A DNA stretch of 64,000 nt from Clostridia bacterium. GTDB taxonomy: Bacteria; Bacillota; Clostridia; Lachnospirales; Lachnospiraceae. Under the pieces are notes generated by a model that saw only the letters and a program-made list of their open reading frames with translations, ran no database searches and had not been told where the DNA came from. The position numbers were made by a program, and so were the translations under genes. This document shows positions 38,000-46,950 of the stretch, one piece after another; position 1 is the stretch's first letter; the number at the start of each line of letters is the position of its first letter. The stretch covers positions 372,001 to 436,000 of the forward strand of contig CAJTHL010000001.1 of assembly GCA_910576205.1 (NCBI GenBank), in the 5' to 3' direction.

Positions 38000-38674
38000 T
38001 TATTCGCTTCCATACTGAAGGTAGTATGCGTCGATTGCCTGTTTTAATGCATCGTCTATGATAACTTTTCCCTTGTAGGGGCGGTTGTACAGATGCTCCA
38101 CCACCTCGTCCATGGTGACAATGGCCGTGGTCTTAAGGCCATAGGTCTCTTCGATCTCCCTAAGGGCGCTTTTGGTCCCCTGGCCCCGCTCCATGCGGTC
38201 CACGGACACCACCAGCCCCATGGGCTCTACCTGTCCCTGGGCCTTGATAATGGGCAGGGTTTCCTGGATGGAGGTGCCGGCCGTGGTCACATCCTCGATA
38301 ATCACCACCCGGTCGCCGTCGCTTATGGGGCTTCCCAGGAGAATCCCCTTATCCCCGTGGTCCTTGACCTCCTTGCGGTTGGAGCAGTATTTAATGTCCC
38401 TGTCATAGAGCTCGCTGATAGCCATGGTGGCTGCCACAGTCAGGGGAATCCCCTTGTAGGCAGGCCCAAAGAGCACGTCAAAGTCCAGGCCGAACTGGTC
38501 GTGGATGGCCCTGGCGTAATATTGTCCCAGGCGGCGGAGCTGGCCTCCCGTGCGGTAAAACCCAGTGTTTACAAAAAAGGGCGTATTTCTGCCGCTCTTT
38601 GTGACAAAATCCCCGAATTTCAAAACCTGGCAATCTATCATAAATTCTATGAATTCCTGCTTGTAGCTCTCCAT
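38000..38674 (-). CDS. pyrE: Orotate phosphoribosyltransferase
   Basis: A 224-residue enzyme that joins orotate to PRPP. It has FGDFVTKSGRNTPFFVNTG at the substrate end, the FGPAYKGIPLTVA loop, YCSNRKEVKDHGDKG and the PRPP-binding RVVIIEDVTTAGTSI. It ends the pyrF-pyrK-pyrD-pyrE run and is followed by the palindromic element. Confidence 0.97.
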   Translation of the reverse strand: MESYKQEFIEFMIDCQVLKFGDFVTKSGRNTPFFVNTGFYRTGGQLRRLGQYYARAIHDQFGLDFDVLFGPAYKGIPLTVAATMAISELYDRDIKYCSNRKEVKDHGDKGILLGSPISDGDRVVIIEDVTTAGTSIQETLPIIKAQGQVEPMGLVVSVDRMERGQGTKSALREIEETYGLKTTAIVTMDEVVEHLYNRPYKGKVIIDDALKQAIDAYYLQYGSE

Positions 38675-38711
38675 AAAAATTCCTTTCTCTTCCCTTTTCT
38701 TCCAGTGTATC

Positions 38712-39617
38712 TTATTTCACAGCGCCTATCAAGTCTTTTATATCCGAAATTCCATATTTCTCCATGTATTCCACAATACCCCGGGCTGTATCCCAGGCCG
38801 CAAGGGGATTGCGGAAGGTAGCGGTTCCCACGGCCACCGCCGTGGCCCCTGCCAGAATAAACTCCATGGCGTCCCCGCCGTTTTCGATTCCCCCCATACC
38901 GATAATGGGAAGCTCCACCGCCTGGGCCGCCTGATAGACCATGCGCAGGGCCACAGGCTTAATGGCCGGGCCCGAGAGACCGGCTGTCTTATTGGCAATG
39001 GCAAAGGTTCTCCTGTGAATGTCGATCTTCATGCCTGTCAGCGTATTTATCAGGGACAATACATCTGCGCCGCCGTCCCGGGCTGCCCGGGCCATGTCCC
39101 CGATATCCGTCACATTTGGGCTAAGCTTCATGATAATGGGCTGGCGGGCATGTCTTTTCACTTCCCTGGTAATGGCCTCTAAAGCCTTGGGATTCTGCCC
39201 GAAGGCAATCCCCCCCTCCTTTACGTTGGGACAGGAGACATTGATCTCCAGCAGGTCTACCGGCTCATCCCCCAGTTCTTCCACCACCTGACAGTAATCC
39301 TCCACGGTCTTTCCGCAGACATTCACAATGATCTTTGTGTCATACTTTTTAAGGAAAGGAATATCCCGTTTGCGAAACACCTCTATACCGGGATTCTGCA
39401 AACCGATGGCGTTTAACATACCGCCCCGGGTCTCCGCAATACGAGGCGCAGGGTTCCCCGGCCAGGGCTCCCTGGCCACACCCTTGGTTACCACGGCTCC
39501 CAGGCCTCCCAGATCGGCAAACTCACTGTATTCCGCTCCGGAACCAAATGTGCCCGAAGCCGTCATTACCGGATTTTTAAGCTCTACCCCGGCCAGATTT
39601 ACCTTTGTATTTCTCAT
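38712..39617 (-). CDS. pyrD: Dihydroorotate dehydrogenase B, catalytic subunit
   Basis: A 301-residue FMN enzyme. It shows the family start VNLAGVELKNPVMTASGTFG, the NVSCPNVKEGGIAFGQNP segment with the catalytic Cys, LINTLTGMKIDIH and GMGGIENGGDAMEFILAGA at the FMN phosphate site. The class B type needs PyrK, encoded directly upstream, to pass electrons to NAD+. The ATG at 39617 overlaps the pyrK stop (ATGA) and has GGAGGG upstream. Confidence 0.97.
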   Translation of the reverse strand: MRNTKVNLAGVELKNPVMTASGTFGSGAEYSEFADLGGLGAVVTKGVAREPWPGNPAPRIAETRGGMLNAIGLQNPGIEVFRKRDIPFLKKYDTKIIVNVCGKTVEDYCQVVEELGDEPVDLLEINVSCPNVKEGGIAFGQNPKALEAITREVKRHARQPIIMKLSPNVTDIGDMARAARDGGADVLSLINTLTGMKIDIHRRTFAIANKTAGLSGPAIKPVALRMVYQAAQAVELPIIGMGGIENGGDAMEFILAGATAVAVGTATFRNPLAAWDTARGIVEYMEKYGISDIKDLIGAVK

Positions 39618-40423
39618 GACCGGCCCTCCTTTTTGTCTGTCTGGGAGATCCACGGCGACAAATCCACCTCTTCCGCCTTAAAAACCGGTCCCTCCGCGCA
39701 GACACGCTTATTCTTTACATAGGTGTGGTGATCTACATCCATGGATTTGCAGACACACGCCAGACAGGCTCCGATGCCGCAGGCCATACGCTCCTCCAGG
39801 GAGAGATAGCACTCCATTTCCCGCTCTCTGGCAAATTCCTTTATAGCCCGCAGCATAGGGGTGGGGCCGCATGCATAGATCACCTCCGCATCCAGGCCAT
39901 TCTCCCGGATGGCATCCAGCACATTTCCCCGGGTTCCCCTGCTTCCGTCCTCCGTGGCACAGAAAACAGGCCCAAAGGCTTCCATCTCCTCCTTTAGGAA
40001 AAGATCTCCGTCCCGGTATCCCAGGACTATCTGCTTCTCACCGTCCAGCTCCCTGGCAAGCTGCACCATGGGAGGAATACCGATTCCACCGCCTATGACA
40101 AAAGCTTTCTTAGGGAGAAGCGGAAAACCATTTCCCAAAGGCCCCACCACGTCAAGGAATTCCCCGGGCCTTTTTCCGGAAAACTCCTGGGTGCCCTTCC
40201 CGGCCACCCGGTAAACCAGACGCACTGCATTCCCTTCCCTGTCGATCTCACAGATACTGATGGGACGGGGAAGAAGGCGGCTCTCATCCCCGCTGTACAG
40301 GGACAGAAACTGGCCTGCTTTTGCCTCGCCCGCAATCTCCTTTGTCTCAAGCCATAAGCTGAAAATTCCCGGGGAGATCTCCTGCTGCTCTGAAATTACC
40401 GCCATCTCTTTATACCTGCTCAT
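39614..40423 (-). CDS. pyrK: Dihydroorotate dehydrogenase B, electron transfer subunit
   Basis: A 269-residue FAD and [2Fe-2S] protein. An FAD domain (LLPRPISICEIDREG) is followed by an NAD domain (VIGGGIGIPPMVQLA, VIYACGPTPMLRAIKEF). The C-terminal cysteine set CGIGACLACVC plus a later Cys in KRVCAEGPVF holds the cluster. It forms the heterotetramer with PyrD. Both ends overlap neighbours by ATGA. Confidence 0.96.
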   Translation of the reverse strand: MSRYKEMAVISEQQEISPGIFSLWLETKEIAGEAKAGQFLSLYSGDESRLLPRPISICEIDREGNAVRLVYRVAGKGTQEFSGKRPGEFLDVVGPLGNGFPLLPKKAFVIGGGIGIPPMVQLARELDGEKQIVLGYRDGDLFLKEEMEAFGPVFCATEDGSRGTRGNVLDAIRENGLDAEVIYACGPTPMLRAIKEFAREREMECYLSLEERMACGIGACLACVCKSMDVDHHTYVKNKRVCAEGPVFKAEEVDLSPWISQTDKKEGRS

Positions 40424-41337
40424 AACGCCTCCCGGATGTCCGCAATCATATCCTCCACGGCTGCCCTTGAGGCCTCCCCGAAATGCTCCTGCCCGAATTT
40501 CTTATAGGCCTCCTGCTTATAGGCCGCGATGATTCCCCGGGAGGAATTAACGATGGCTCCCAGGCCGTCCTTGTCAAAAAAGTGCTTGAGATCCTTTCCC
40601 TTTCCGCCCTGGGCGCCGTATCCCGGCACCAGGATCATGGATTTTGGCATCACATCCCGAAGCACCTTTCCCATTTCGGGATACGTGGCTCCCACCACGG
40701 CGCCGATATAGCTGTACGTGCTGCCCATATGTTCTTCGCCCCATTGGGCTACCTTCTCCCCTACCAGCTCGTAGAGAGGCTTTCCATCAATCAGCCTGTC
40801 CTGGAACTCCCCGCTGGAGGGATTGGAGGTCTTGACCAGAATAAAAAGCCCCTTTTTCTCCTCCTTACAAACGTCGATAAAGGGTTTCACGCCGTCGCTT
40901 CCCAGATAGGGATTCACGGTGGCAAAATCCTCGTCAAACCCGGCGTAGGTTCTGCTGCCAATCTGTACCTTTCCCAGGTGACCGGCTGCGTAAGCCGCGG
41001 AGGTGGAACCAATGTCCCCCCGCTTGATATCGCCGATGACAATAAGCCCCTTCTCTTTACAATAGTCTATGGTCTTTTTGTAGGCCTTTAAGCCCTCAAT
41101 GCCAAACTGCTCATACATGGCAATCTGAGGCTTCACCGCAGGGATTAAATCAAAGGTGTGATCCACGATCTCCTTGTTAAACTGCCAGATAGCCTCCGCC
41201 GCTCCCTCCGGAGTCTCCCCGTATTTTTCAAACGCCTCTTTCTGTACCTGCTCCGGCACATAGGACAGCATGGGATCCAGCCCTACTACAATGGGCGCTC
41301 CCGTCTGCCGGATTTTCCCAAGCAATCTGTCAATCAT
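40420..41337 (-). CDS. pyrF: Orotidine 5'-phosphate decarboxylase (type 2)
   Basis: A 305-residue member of the longer type 2 subfamily. It has IVVGLDPMLSYVP at the start, the catalytic GDIKRGDIGSTSAAYA (Asp-Lys-Asp), NPYLGSDGVKPF and ILVPGYGAQGGKGKD near the end. It makes UMP. It starts inside the last codons of a zinc-ribbon protein gene, with 8 nt of overlap. Confidence 0.96.
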   Translation of the reverse strand: MIDRLLGKIRQTGAPIVVGLDPMLSYVPEQVQKEAFEKYGETPEGAAEAIWQFNKEIVDHTFDLIPAVKPQIAMYEQFGIEGLKAYKKTIDYCKEKGLIVIGDIKRGDIGSTSAAYAAGHLGKVQIGSRTYAGFDEDFATVNPYLGSDGVKPFIDVCKEEKKGLFILVKTSNPSSGEFQDRLIDGKPLYELVGEKVAQWGEEHMGSTYSYIGAVVGATYPEMGKVLRDVMPKSMILVPGYGAQGGKGKDLKHFFDKDGLGAIVNSSRGIIAAYKQEAYKKFGQEHFGEASRAAVEDMIADIREAL

Positions 41338-41551
41338 CTTCCGCTTCCTCCCTTACGCCTTTTTTCTTTATTTTTTTCGCCTGGATTCTTGCATATTCCT
41401 GCCTTTTTTCATCGCTCATCTCCGAGTATTCCAGAAATGTCAGACGGGTCAGGGGCAGCTTCTGTTTCCCACACCGGGGACAGGCCACCTCTGCCCGGCG
41501 GGACGCCAGCCGTAGCTCCTGGCAGTCCGGGCATATATACAATTTCATCAT
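41330..41551 (-). CDS. Small zinc-ribbon protein
   Basis: A 73-residue protein with CPDC at residues 8-11 and CPRC near residue 25, an expected zinc ribbon of the rubredoxin type. A Lys/Arg/Glu-rich helical tail follows (EKRQEYARIQAKKIKKKG). No catalytic domain is present. It overlaps pyrF by 8 nt and follows glmS by 13 nt, so it travels with sugar-nucleotide and pyrimidine genes. Function unknown. Confidence 0.75.
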   Translation of the reverse strand: MMKLYICPDCQELRLASRRAEVACPRCGKQKLPLTRLTFLEYSEMSDEKRQEYARIQAKKIKKKGVREEAEDD

Positions 41552-41564
41552 AAGAATACCGCTC

Positions 41565-43391
41565 CTATTCCACCGTCACCGATTTCGCCAGGTTCCTGGG
41601 CTTATCCACATCACAGCCCTTGCCGATGGACACGTAATAGGCAAAAAGCTGCAGGGGAATAATGGCCAGGGAATTGGTGAAATACCGGTTTGTCTTCGGA
41701 ATATAGATCACATAGTCCGCTGCCTTTTCCACCTCTGTATTTCCCACCTGGGTGACGGCCATAACGCAGGCTCCACGGCTCTTGACCTCCACCATATTGC
41801 TGATGGTTTTCTTAAAGAGCTCCTCCTGGGTCACCACCGCGTTCACCAGGGTGCCCTCCTCGATAAGGGAAATGGTGCCATGCTTCAGCTCTCCGGCCGC
41901 ATAAGCCTCCGAGTGGATATAGGAGATCTCTTTAAGCTTTAGAGATCCCTCCATGGAGATGGCATAGTCGATGCCCCTTCCGATAAAAAACACATCCCTG
42001 GCCGCCACATAACGGTTGGCAAAGCGCTGGATTTTCTCTTTGTTAGACAGCAGCATCTCGATTTGCTCCGGAAGCCGCTCCATATCCTCCAGCATGGAGG
42101 CAAACATCTCGTCCGGCATCTCTCCCCGCACCCTGGCAAACTTCATGGCCAGCAGGTACTGGGCAATAAGCTGGGTGCTGTAAGCCTTTGTGGTAGCCAC
42201 GGCAATCTCCGGCCCGGCCCAGGTATACATAACATGGTCGGCCTCCCTGGCAATGGAGCTTCCCACCACATTTACAATTCCCAGAACAGGAACATCCCGC
42301 TTTTTCGCCTCCCGAAGAGCCGCCAGGGAATCCGCCGTCTCCCCGGACTGGGTAACGACAATCACCAGGGTACCCGGCTCCAGAATGGGATTGCGGTAGC
42401 GGAACTCGGACGCCAGGTCCACCTCCACCGGAATGCGGGCCAGGCCCTCAAACACGTATTTGCAGGTCATGCCTGTGTGATAAGCAGAGCCGCAGGCCAC
42501 AATATAAATCTTCTTAACGGCCTTGATATCCTCGTCGGAAAGGCCCATCTCCTCAATGACAATATCTCCGTCCTTGATGCGGGGGCTGAAGGTATCCCGC
42601 ACGGCCTTGGGCTGCTCGTACATTTCCTTTAACATAAAATGCTCGTAGCCGCCTTTTTCCGCCGCGTTAATATCCCAGTCTATGGTAACGGGCTGTTTCT
42701 CAATCTCCTCCTCGTCAATATTGTAGAAGGTCATGCTTTCCTTGCTGAGGCGGACGATCTCTTCGTTCTCAATAAAATATACGCTTCTGGTGTATTTCAG
42801 AATAGCCGGCACATCCGACGCTATGAGATTTCCCCTGGAGGAAGCCCCCACAATCAAAGGACTGTCTTTTCGCACTGCGTAGATCTCCCCAGGGTGGTCC
42901 TGGAATATAATGCCGAAGGCATAGGAGCCCTCCAGCCGGTGCATAAGCTTTGCGATGGCCTCCAGGGGATTTCCCTGGTAATAGTAGTCCAGAAGGTGGG
43001 CCACCACCTCAGTGTCTGTCTCCGAGACAAATTCATAGCCCCGTCTGATTAACTTTTGTCTTAGCTTCAGATAATTTTCAATGATTCCATTATGTACCAC
43101 CACAATGGAACCCGTCTTGTTAAAATGGGGATGGGCGTTTACATCAGAAGGCGCCCCATGGGTTGCCCACCGGGTATGGCCGATACCTGCGGTTCCTGGA
43201 AGCTTCGCCCCGTCATGGGTCAGTTCACTGAGAACCTTCAGGCGGCCCATGGACTTTATCATCTGGATTTCCGTACCGTTGTACACGGCAATTCCCGCCG
43301 AATCGTATCCCCTGTATTCAAGCTTGGACAAGCCGTCCAGCAGAATGGGAGCCGCCTGCTCCTCTCCAATATAACCAACAATGCCACACAT
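41565..43391 (-). CDS. glmS: Glutamine--fructose-6-phosphate aminotransferase (isomerizing)
   Basis: A 608-residue enzyme making glucosamine 6-phosphate, the entry to UDP-GlcNAc, peptidoglycan and surface glycans. The glutaminase domain begins MCGIVGYIG with nucleophile Cys2 and has TRWATHGAPSDVNAHPH. Two SIS domains follow (CGSAYHTGMTCKY, VTQSGETADSLAALREAKK, IGRGIDYAISMEGSLKLKEISYIHSEAYAAGELKHG). It ends with KPRNLAKSVTVE, the typical C-terminus. Only 15 nt separate it from the upstream glycosyltransferase gene, so there is no room for a glmS ribozyme. Confidence 0.97.
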   Translation of the reverse strand: MCGIVGYIGEEQAAPILLDGLSKLEYRGYDSAGIAVYNGTEIQMIKSMGRLKVLSELTHDGAKLPGTAGIGHTRWATHGAPSDVNAHPHFNKTGSIVVVHNGIIENYLKLRQKLIRRGYEFVSETDTEVVAHLLDYYYQGNPLEAIAKLMHRLEGSYAFGIIFQDHPGEIYAVRKDSPLIVGASSRGNLIASDVPAILKYTRSVYFIENEEIVRLSKESMTFYNIDEEEIEKQPVTIDWDINAAEKGGYEHFMLKEMYEQPKAVRDTFSPRIKDGDIVIEEMGLSDEDIKAVKKIYIVACGSAYHTGMTCKYVFEGLARIPVEVDLASEFRYRNPILEPGTLVIVVTQSGETADSLAALREAKKRDVPVLGIVNVVGSSIAREADHVMYTWAGPEIAVATTKAYSTQLIAQYLLAMKFARVRGEMPDEMFASMLEDMERLPEQIEMLLSNKEKIQRFANRYVAARDVFFIGRGIDYAISMEGSLKLKEISYIHSEAYAAGELKHGTISLIEEGTLVNAVVTQEELFKKTISNMVEVKSRGACVMAVTQVGNTEVEKAADYVIYIPKTNRYFTNSLAIIPLQLFAYYVSIGKGCDVDKPRNLAKSVTVE

Positions 43392-43406
43392 AGATATCCC
43401 TCCTGT

Positions 43407-44324
43407 TTAAGCTTTCCAGTAGTCCTGGTTTCCCGTACACTTCCGTATCACGCCCCTGGGCAGCTTCCGGTAATTTTTCCCAAGCTTGAATCCCAGAAAT
43501 TTACAGCCATTCTGAATCACCAGGGGAACAAGAAGCCAGGGCTTCCTGATCTTTATACAGTGTCCTGCAGTTTTCATTACCATGCGCATGCCCTCCCCCT
43601 CTGAGGGAACGTCTGCAAACACCTCCGGGTGCTCCGTCTGGGATACGGCCAGATCAAAGTACCGGTGAAACTGCTGCCTTCCGTTCAGATTGTGGGAGTG
43701 GACGACCCGCGCCCCGGCCACATAGGCGATGGCGTATCCGGCCTTTAAAAGCCCCCCTGCATAGATCATATCCTCATTAAAAATCGTATGCCTCACAAAG
43801 CCCCCCAATTCCTCGTAGGTCTTTTTTTCATACATGGCGCACACGTTGGAACAGAAAAAGGCCTTGATTCCCAAAACGGGCAGATCTGAAGCCGTCTTGA
43901 CTCTGGCCTCCAAAGGGTAGTTAAAGCCCCGGGCATAGCGCTCCAACTCCTTACAGCCATTTGCCGGAAGCTGTCTGGCATAGGCGGCCTTTACCCTGGA
44001 ATCCAGAAACGCGTCCGCCAGGCGTTCCACCAGATACCGGTTCTTTGGAACCGCGTCCTGGGTCATGTACAGCAGGTAATCCGCCTGGGAATACTCTGAC
44101 GCCCTGTGCCGGGTGCCGCCGTGGTCAAACTCCTCCTTTTCCACCCTGTGAAGCTCGGTTCCCGGATGGATGGAGAGAAGGCGCCTGGGAAACGTCACAT
44201 CCCCGGTGTTCATAAGAATCACACGCCCCACCGGATGGCTTTGTCCCGCCAGCATCTCAAGCAGACGTTCCAGCTTTTTATCCGGCTTATAGACCGGAAT
44301 AATCACATCAATGCTCCGGCTCAT
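43407..44324 (-). CDS. Family 2 glycosyltransferase, rhamnosyltransferase-like
   Basis: A 305-residue GT-A enzyme. The N-terminal fold is VIIPVYKPDKKLERLLEML, and EFDHGGTRHRASEYSQADYLLYMTQDAVP is typical of bacterial rhamnosyltransferases; the metal-binding Asp is probably Asp90. The later part has FCSNVCAMYEKKTYEELGGF. No membrane helix is obvious. The ATG at 44324 is the family start. The gene lies just downstream of a strong terminator, and promoter space is lacking. Confidence 0.85.
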   Translation of the reverse strand: MSRSIDVIIPVYKPDKKLERLLEMLAGQSHPVGRVILMNTGDVTFPRRLLSIHPGTELHRVEKEEFDHGGTRHRASEYSQADYLLYMTQDAVPKNRYLVERLADAFLDSRVKAAYARQLPANGCKELERYARGFNYPLEARVKTASDLPVLGIKAFFCSNVCAMYEKKTYEELGGFVRHTIFNEDMIYAGGLLKAGYAIAYVAGARVVHSHNLNGRQQFHRYFDLAVSQTEHPEVFADVPSEGEGMRMVMKTAGHCIKIRKPWLLVPLVIQNGCKFLGFKLGKNYRKLPRGVIRKCTGNQDYWKA

Positions 44325-44361
44325 CCTGTCCCACCTCTCCTCTTTCCCTGCTTTGAAAAAA

Positions 44362-44390
44362 GGACGGGGCATTTCCACACTACCCCGTCC
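44362..44390 (-). terminator. Strong terminator between the LCP gene and the glycosyltransferase-glmS-pyr run
   Basis: On the minus strand GGACGGGG and CCCCGTCC form an 8-bp GC-rich stem, followed by TTTTTT. Only about 31 bp remain before the next start codon, and no promoter is visible there. Confidence 0.88.
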
Positions 44391-44431
44391 ATATCTGATT
44401 GTATGTCTGTATTCTTCCCGGCTCCCGGCGC

Positions 44432-45520
44432 TTACTCCGTGACTCCGGTATCCTGCTTGATTTTATCACTGATCTTAATGACCGTGGGGGACGGATAATA
44501 ATCGACCTCGTCAAACAGGAACCTGTGAAGCTCCTTTACATTCTCCTCCAGGTCAATGGGGATTACGCAGTCCCCGTATCCCGATCCCAGATCCATACTG
44601 GTCTTATTATACGGGAAACCGCTGGTCTCGCCGATCTCATAGGACATGGCGTCCGCCGCCCGCGCAATAAGGTCCGCAGAGGTAAAATTGGACATGGTTC
44701 TGGGGAATACCTCATCCACAATGTTTACCATAGTGGGAAGGCCTGCCTTCTTGGCCTTTTCCATAATCAGAGTCAGCACCTCTCTCTGGCGCTCCGTCCT
44801 CTTATAGTCGCTTCCGTTAGTCTGGCGGATTCTGCAAAATGCCGTGGCCTGCACGCCGTCCAGCTTCTGTAAACCCGGCCCCTCCAGCAGTGTGGTGTTG
44901 ATATCCGTCTCATAAGCAGTCTCCAGAACATAGTCGTTGACATAGCCCCACTCCAGATCGTCCAGTTCTATTTCAATGCCCCCCAGCAGGTCGATGGTCT
45001 TGATAAGCCCTACCCAGTCCACACTTACATAATACTGGATGTTCAGATCCAGATTCATATTCAGCATCTGAACCGCCTGGTCCGGCCCGCCGGCGGCGTA
45101 CGCCCCGTTGCACTTATTGTACTTGTCGTTGGCCAGATTCAGGTATGTGTCCCGGTAAACAGATACCATCTTTACCTCATTTGTCTCATTATTGATGTTT
45201 GCGATAATGATGGTGTCGCTCCGGTTCCCGGCCCCCATGCCCCGGTCCTCTGTCTTCATTCTCCGGTCGATTCCAAACAATGCGATTGTGGTATACCCCT
45301 TCATGATCTCCTGGGATTCCTCCGCAATGTTCTCATTCATCTTTACACTTGGATCCAGCCTGTTCAACTCAATCTTGTTCAGCTTGTTCACAGCCCAGAG
45401 GCCCACAGCAAGAATCACCAGAAGAAATGCTTCTGCCACTAATACAAGAATCATGCGCTTACGCCTTTTTCTTGCAGCCGCCTTTTTGTTCCTGCGTTTC
45501 CCTTTTGTATTGGTTGCCAT
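44432..45520 (-). CDS. LytR-CpsA-Psr (LCP) family glycopolymer ligase
   Basis: A 362-residue membrane-anchored protein. A very basic cytoplasmic start (GKRRNKKAAARKRRKR) and one helix (residues about 22-45) precede the extracellular LCP domain. Its landmarks are ALFGIDRR, GAGNRSDTIIIANIN, VKMVSVYRDTYLNL, KCNGAYAAGGPDQAVQMLN and ATAFCRIRQTNGSDYKRTERQREVL, with the conserved Arg/Asp residues that bind the lipid pyrophosphate. LCP enzymes attach polyprenyl-linked glycopolymers to peptidoglycan. It fits as the final ligase of this surface glycan locus. Confidence 0.94.
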   Translation of the reverse strand: MATNTKGKRRNKKAAARKRRKRMILVLVAEAFLLVILAVGLWAVNKLNKIELNRLDPSVKMNENIAEESQEIMKGYTTIALFGIDRRMKTEDRGMGAGNRSDTIIIANINNETNEVKMVSVYRDTYLNLANDKYNKCNGAYAAGGPDQAVQMLNMNLDLNIQYYVSVDWVGLIKTIDLLGGIEIELDDLEWGYVNDYVLETAYETDINTTLLEGPGLQKLDGVQATAFCRIRQTNGSDYKRTERQREVLTLIMEKAKKAGLPTMVNIVDEVFPRTMSNFTSADLIARAADAMSYEIGETSGFPYNKTSMDLGSGYGDCVIPIDLEENVKELHRFLFDEVDYYPSPTVIKISDKIKQDTGVTE

Positions 45521-45540
45521 ACGCGTTCCTTTCTGTTTCG

Positions 45541-46950
45541 CTAATAAGCGTTTTTATTTACAAATCCCTTAAAGAATGTCAGAAACAGGATTTTGATATC
45601 AAAGCCAACGGACCAGTTTTCAATATAGTACAGGTCGTGGTCAATGCGCTTGCGGATGGAGGTATTCCCCCTAAAGCCGTTTACCTGGGCCCATCCGGTA
45701 AGGCCCGGACGCACCTGGTGCTTTATCATATACCTGGGAATCTCCTCCCGGAACTTCTCAACAAAGAAGGGCCGCTCGGGCCTGGGACCCACAAGGCTCA
45801 TGTCCCCCTTCAGGACATTGAAAAACTGCGGCATCTCGTCGATACTGGTTTTGCGTATAATCTTTCCCACAGGCGTCACCCGGGGATCGTCGGGCACAGT
45901 CCATGCCCCCCGCTCCTGTCTGGGATTCTGCACGCCCATGGAGCGGAATTTATACATCTGGAAAGGCTTGTTGTGAAGCCCCACCCGCTCCTGCTTGTAG
46001 ATCAAAGGCCCCGGGGAAGTAAGCTTCACGGCAAGGGTGGTAATCAGCATAAGGGGGGAGAATATCACAATGGCCACAATGGCCCCCACGATATCCATGC
46101 ACCTCTTTACAAGAGCGTTGAAGGTGTTGGTCAGTGGCACATGACGGATATTGACAACCGGAAGCCCCAATAAGTCCTCCGTGTAGGGTTTGGTGGGGAT
46201 GATGTTGTTATAATCGGGAATGAACTTCGTGTGTACGCCGGATTTCTCACAGGACGCCACAATATGTTCCAGCTTGGAATACTCGTTAAGACCCAGGGTA
46301 ATGGCGATCTCATCCAGCCGGTGGATGGATAAGAGAAGGCCCAGATCCCCGATCTCCCCGATGACCTCCACACCCCGGTACTTCATGCCTACCTCCACAT
46401 TGTCGTCCAGCATCCCCAGTACTTCGTAGCCCCACTCGGGATTAGCCTTCAGTCTGTCGATAAACTCCTCCGCCGCCCGGCTGTAGCCCACCAGAATAAT
46501 ATGCTTCAGGTTAAAGCCTCTCTGACGCATACCCGTAAGGGCCAGGCGGATAAGGTTCCGCACAATTCCTTCCAGCGCAATGTTGATGACATAAAAGTAA
46601 AACAGCATCGGCCGGGAGAAGTTGGTGGTAAAGTCCAGGTTTCCCCGGGAAAGCTGCATGGCGCCCAGAAAAATCAGAAGTCCCAGGGAGTTGGCCTGGA
46701 CAATCCTGCCAAACTCCAGGCGACGCCCCTGCACCCGCTTGGCCGTGTAAAGGTTAAAGGCCATGTACAGAATCAGATAAACCGGCACCAGAAGGGGCAG
46801 CATAGCCATATAGTGCTGGAAAGTAAGGCCCGAGATAGCCCCCTGCACCTTAAATACAAGAAACCAGGCAGCCAGATATGAAATTATAATAACCAGGCCG
46901 TCCACTGCCACGTGCAGCCGGTTAAAATGCCGCTGATTATCCTTTATCAA
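45541..46950 (-). CDS. Polyprenyl glycosylphosphotransferase (initiating sugar-phosphate transferase)
   Basis: A 469-residue WcaJ/CpsE-type enzyme. Four N-terminal helices are followed by a Rossmann-like domain ([32 protein letters not shown]). The C-terminal catalytic domain (residues about 275-469) starts with a helix ([23 protein letters not shown]) and contains [56 protein letters not shown] and [12 protein letters not shown]. It moves a sugar phosphate from a UDP-sugar to undecaprenyl phosphate. It lies just upstream of the LCP gene. Confidence 0.94.
   Translation of the reverse strand: MIKDNQRHFNRLHVAVDGLVIIISYLAAWFLVFKVQGAISGLTFQHYMAMLPLLVPVYLILYMAFNLYTAKRVQGRRLEFGRIVQANSLGLLIFLGAMQLSRGNLDFTTNFSRPMLFYFYVINIALEGIVRNLIRLALTGMRQRGFNLKHIILVGYSRAAEEFIDRLKANPEWGYEVLGMLDDNVEVGMKYRGVEVIGEIGDLGLLLSIHRLDEIAITLGLNEYSKLEHIVASCEKSGVHTKFIPDYNNIIPTKPYTEDLLGLPVVNIRHVPLTNTFNALVKRCMDIVGAIVAIVIFSPLMLITTLAVKLTSPGPLIYKQERVGLHNKPFQMYKFRSMGVQNPRQERGAWTVPDDPRVTPVGKIIRKTSIDEMPQFFNVLKGDMSLVGPRPERPFFVEKFREEIPRYMIKHQVRPGLTGWAQVNGFRGNTSIRKRIDHDLYYIENWSVGFDIKILFLTFFKGFVNKNAY

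Noticed and set aside
43392..43406. Possible glmS ribozyme upstream of glmS
   Set aside because: Only 15 nt separate glmS from the preceding gene, far too short for the ribozyme.
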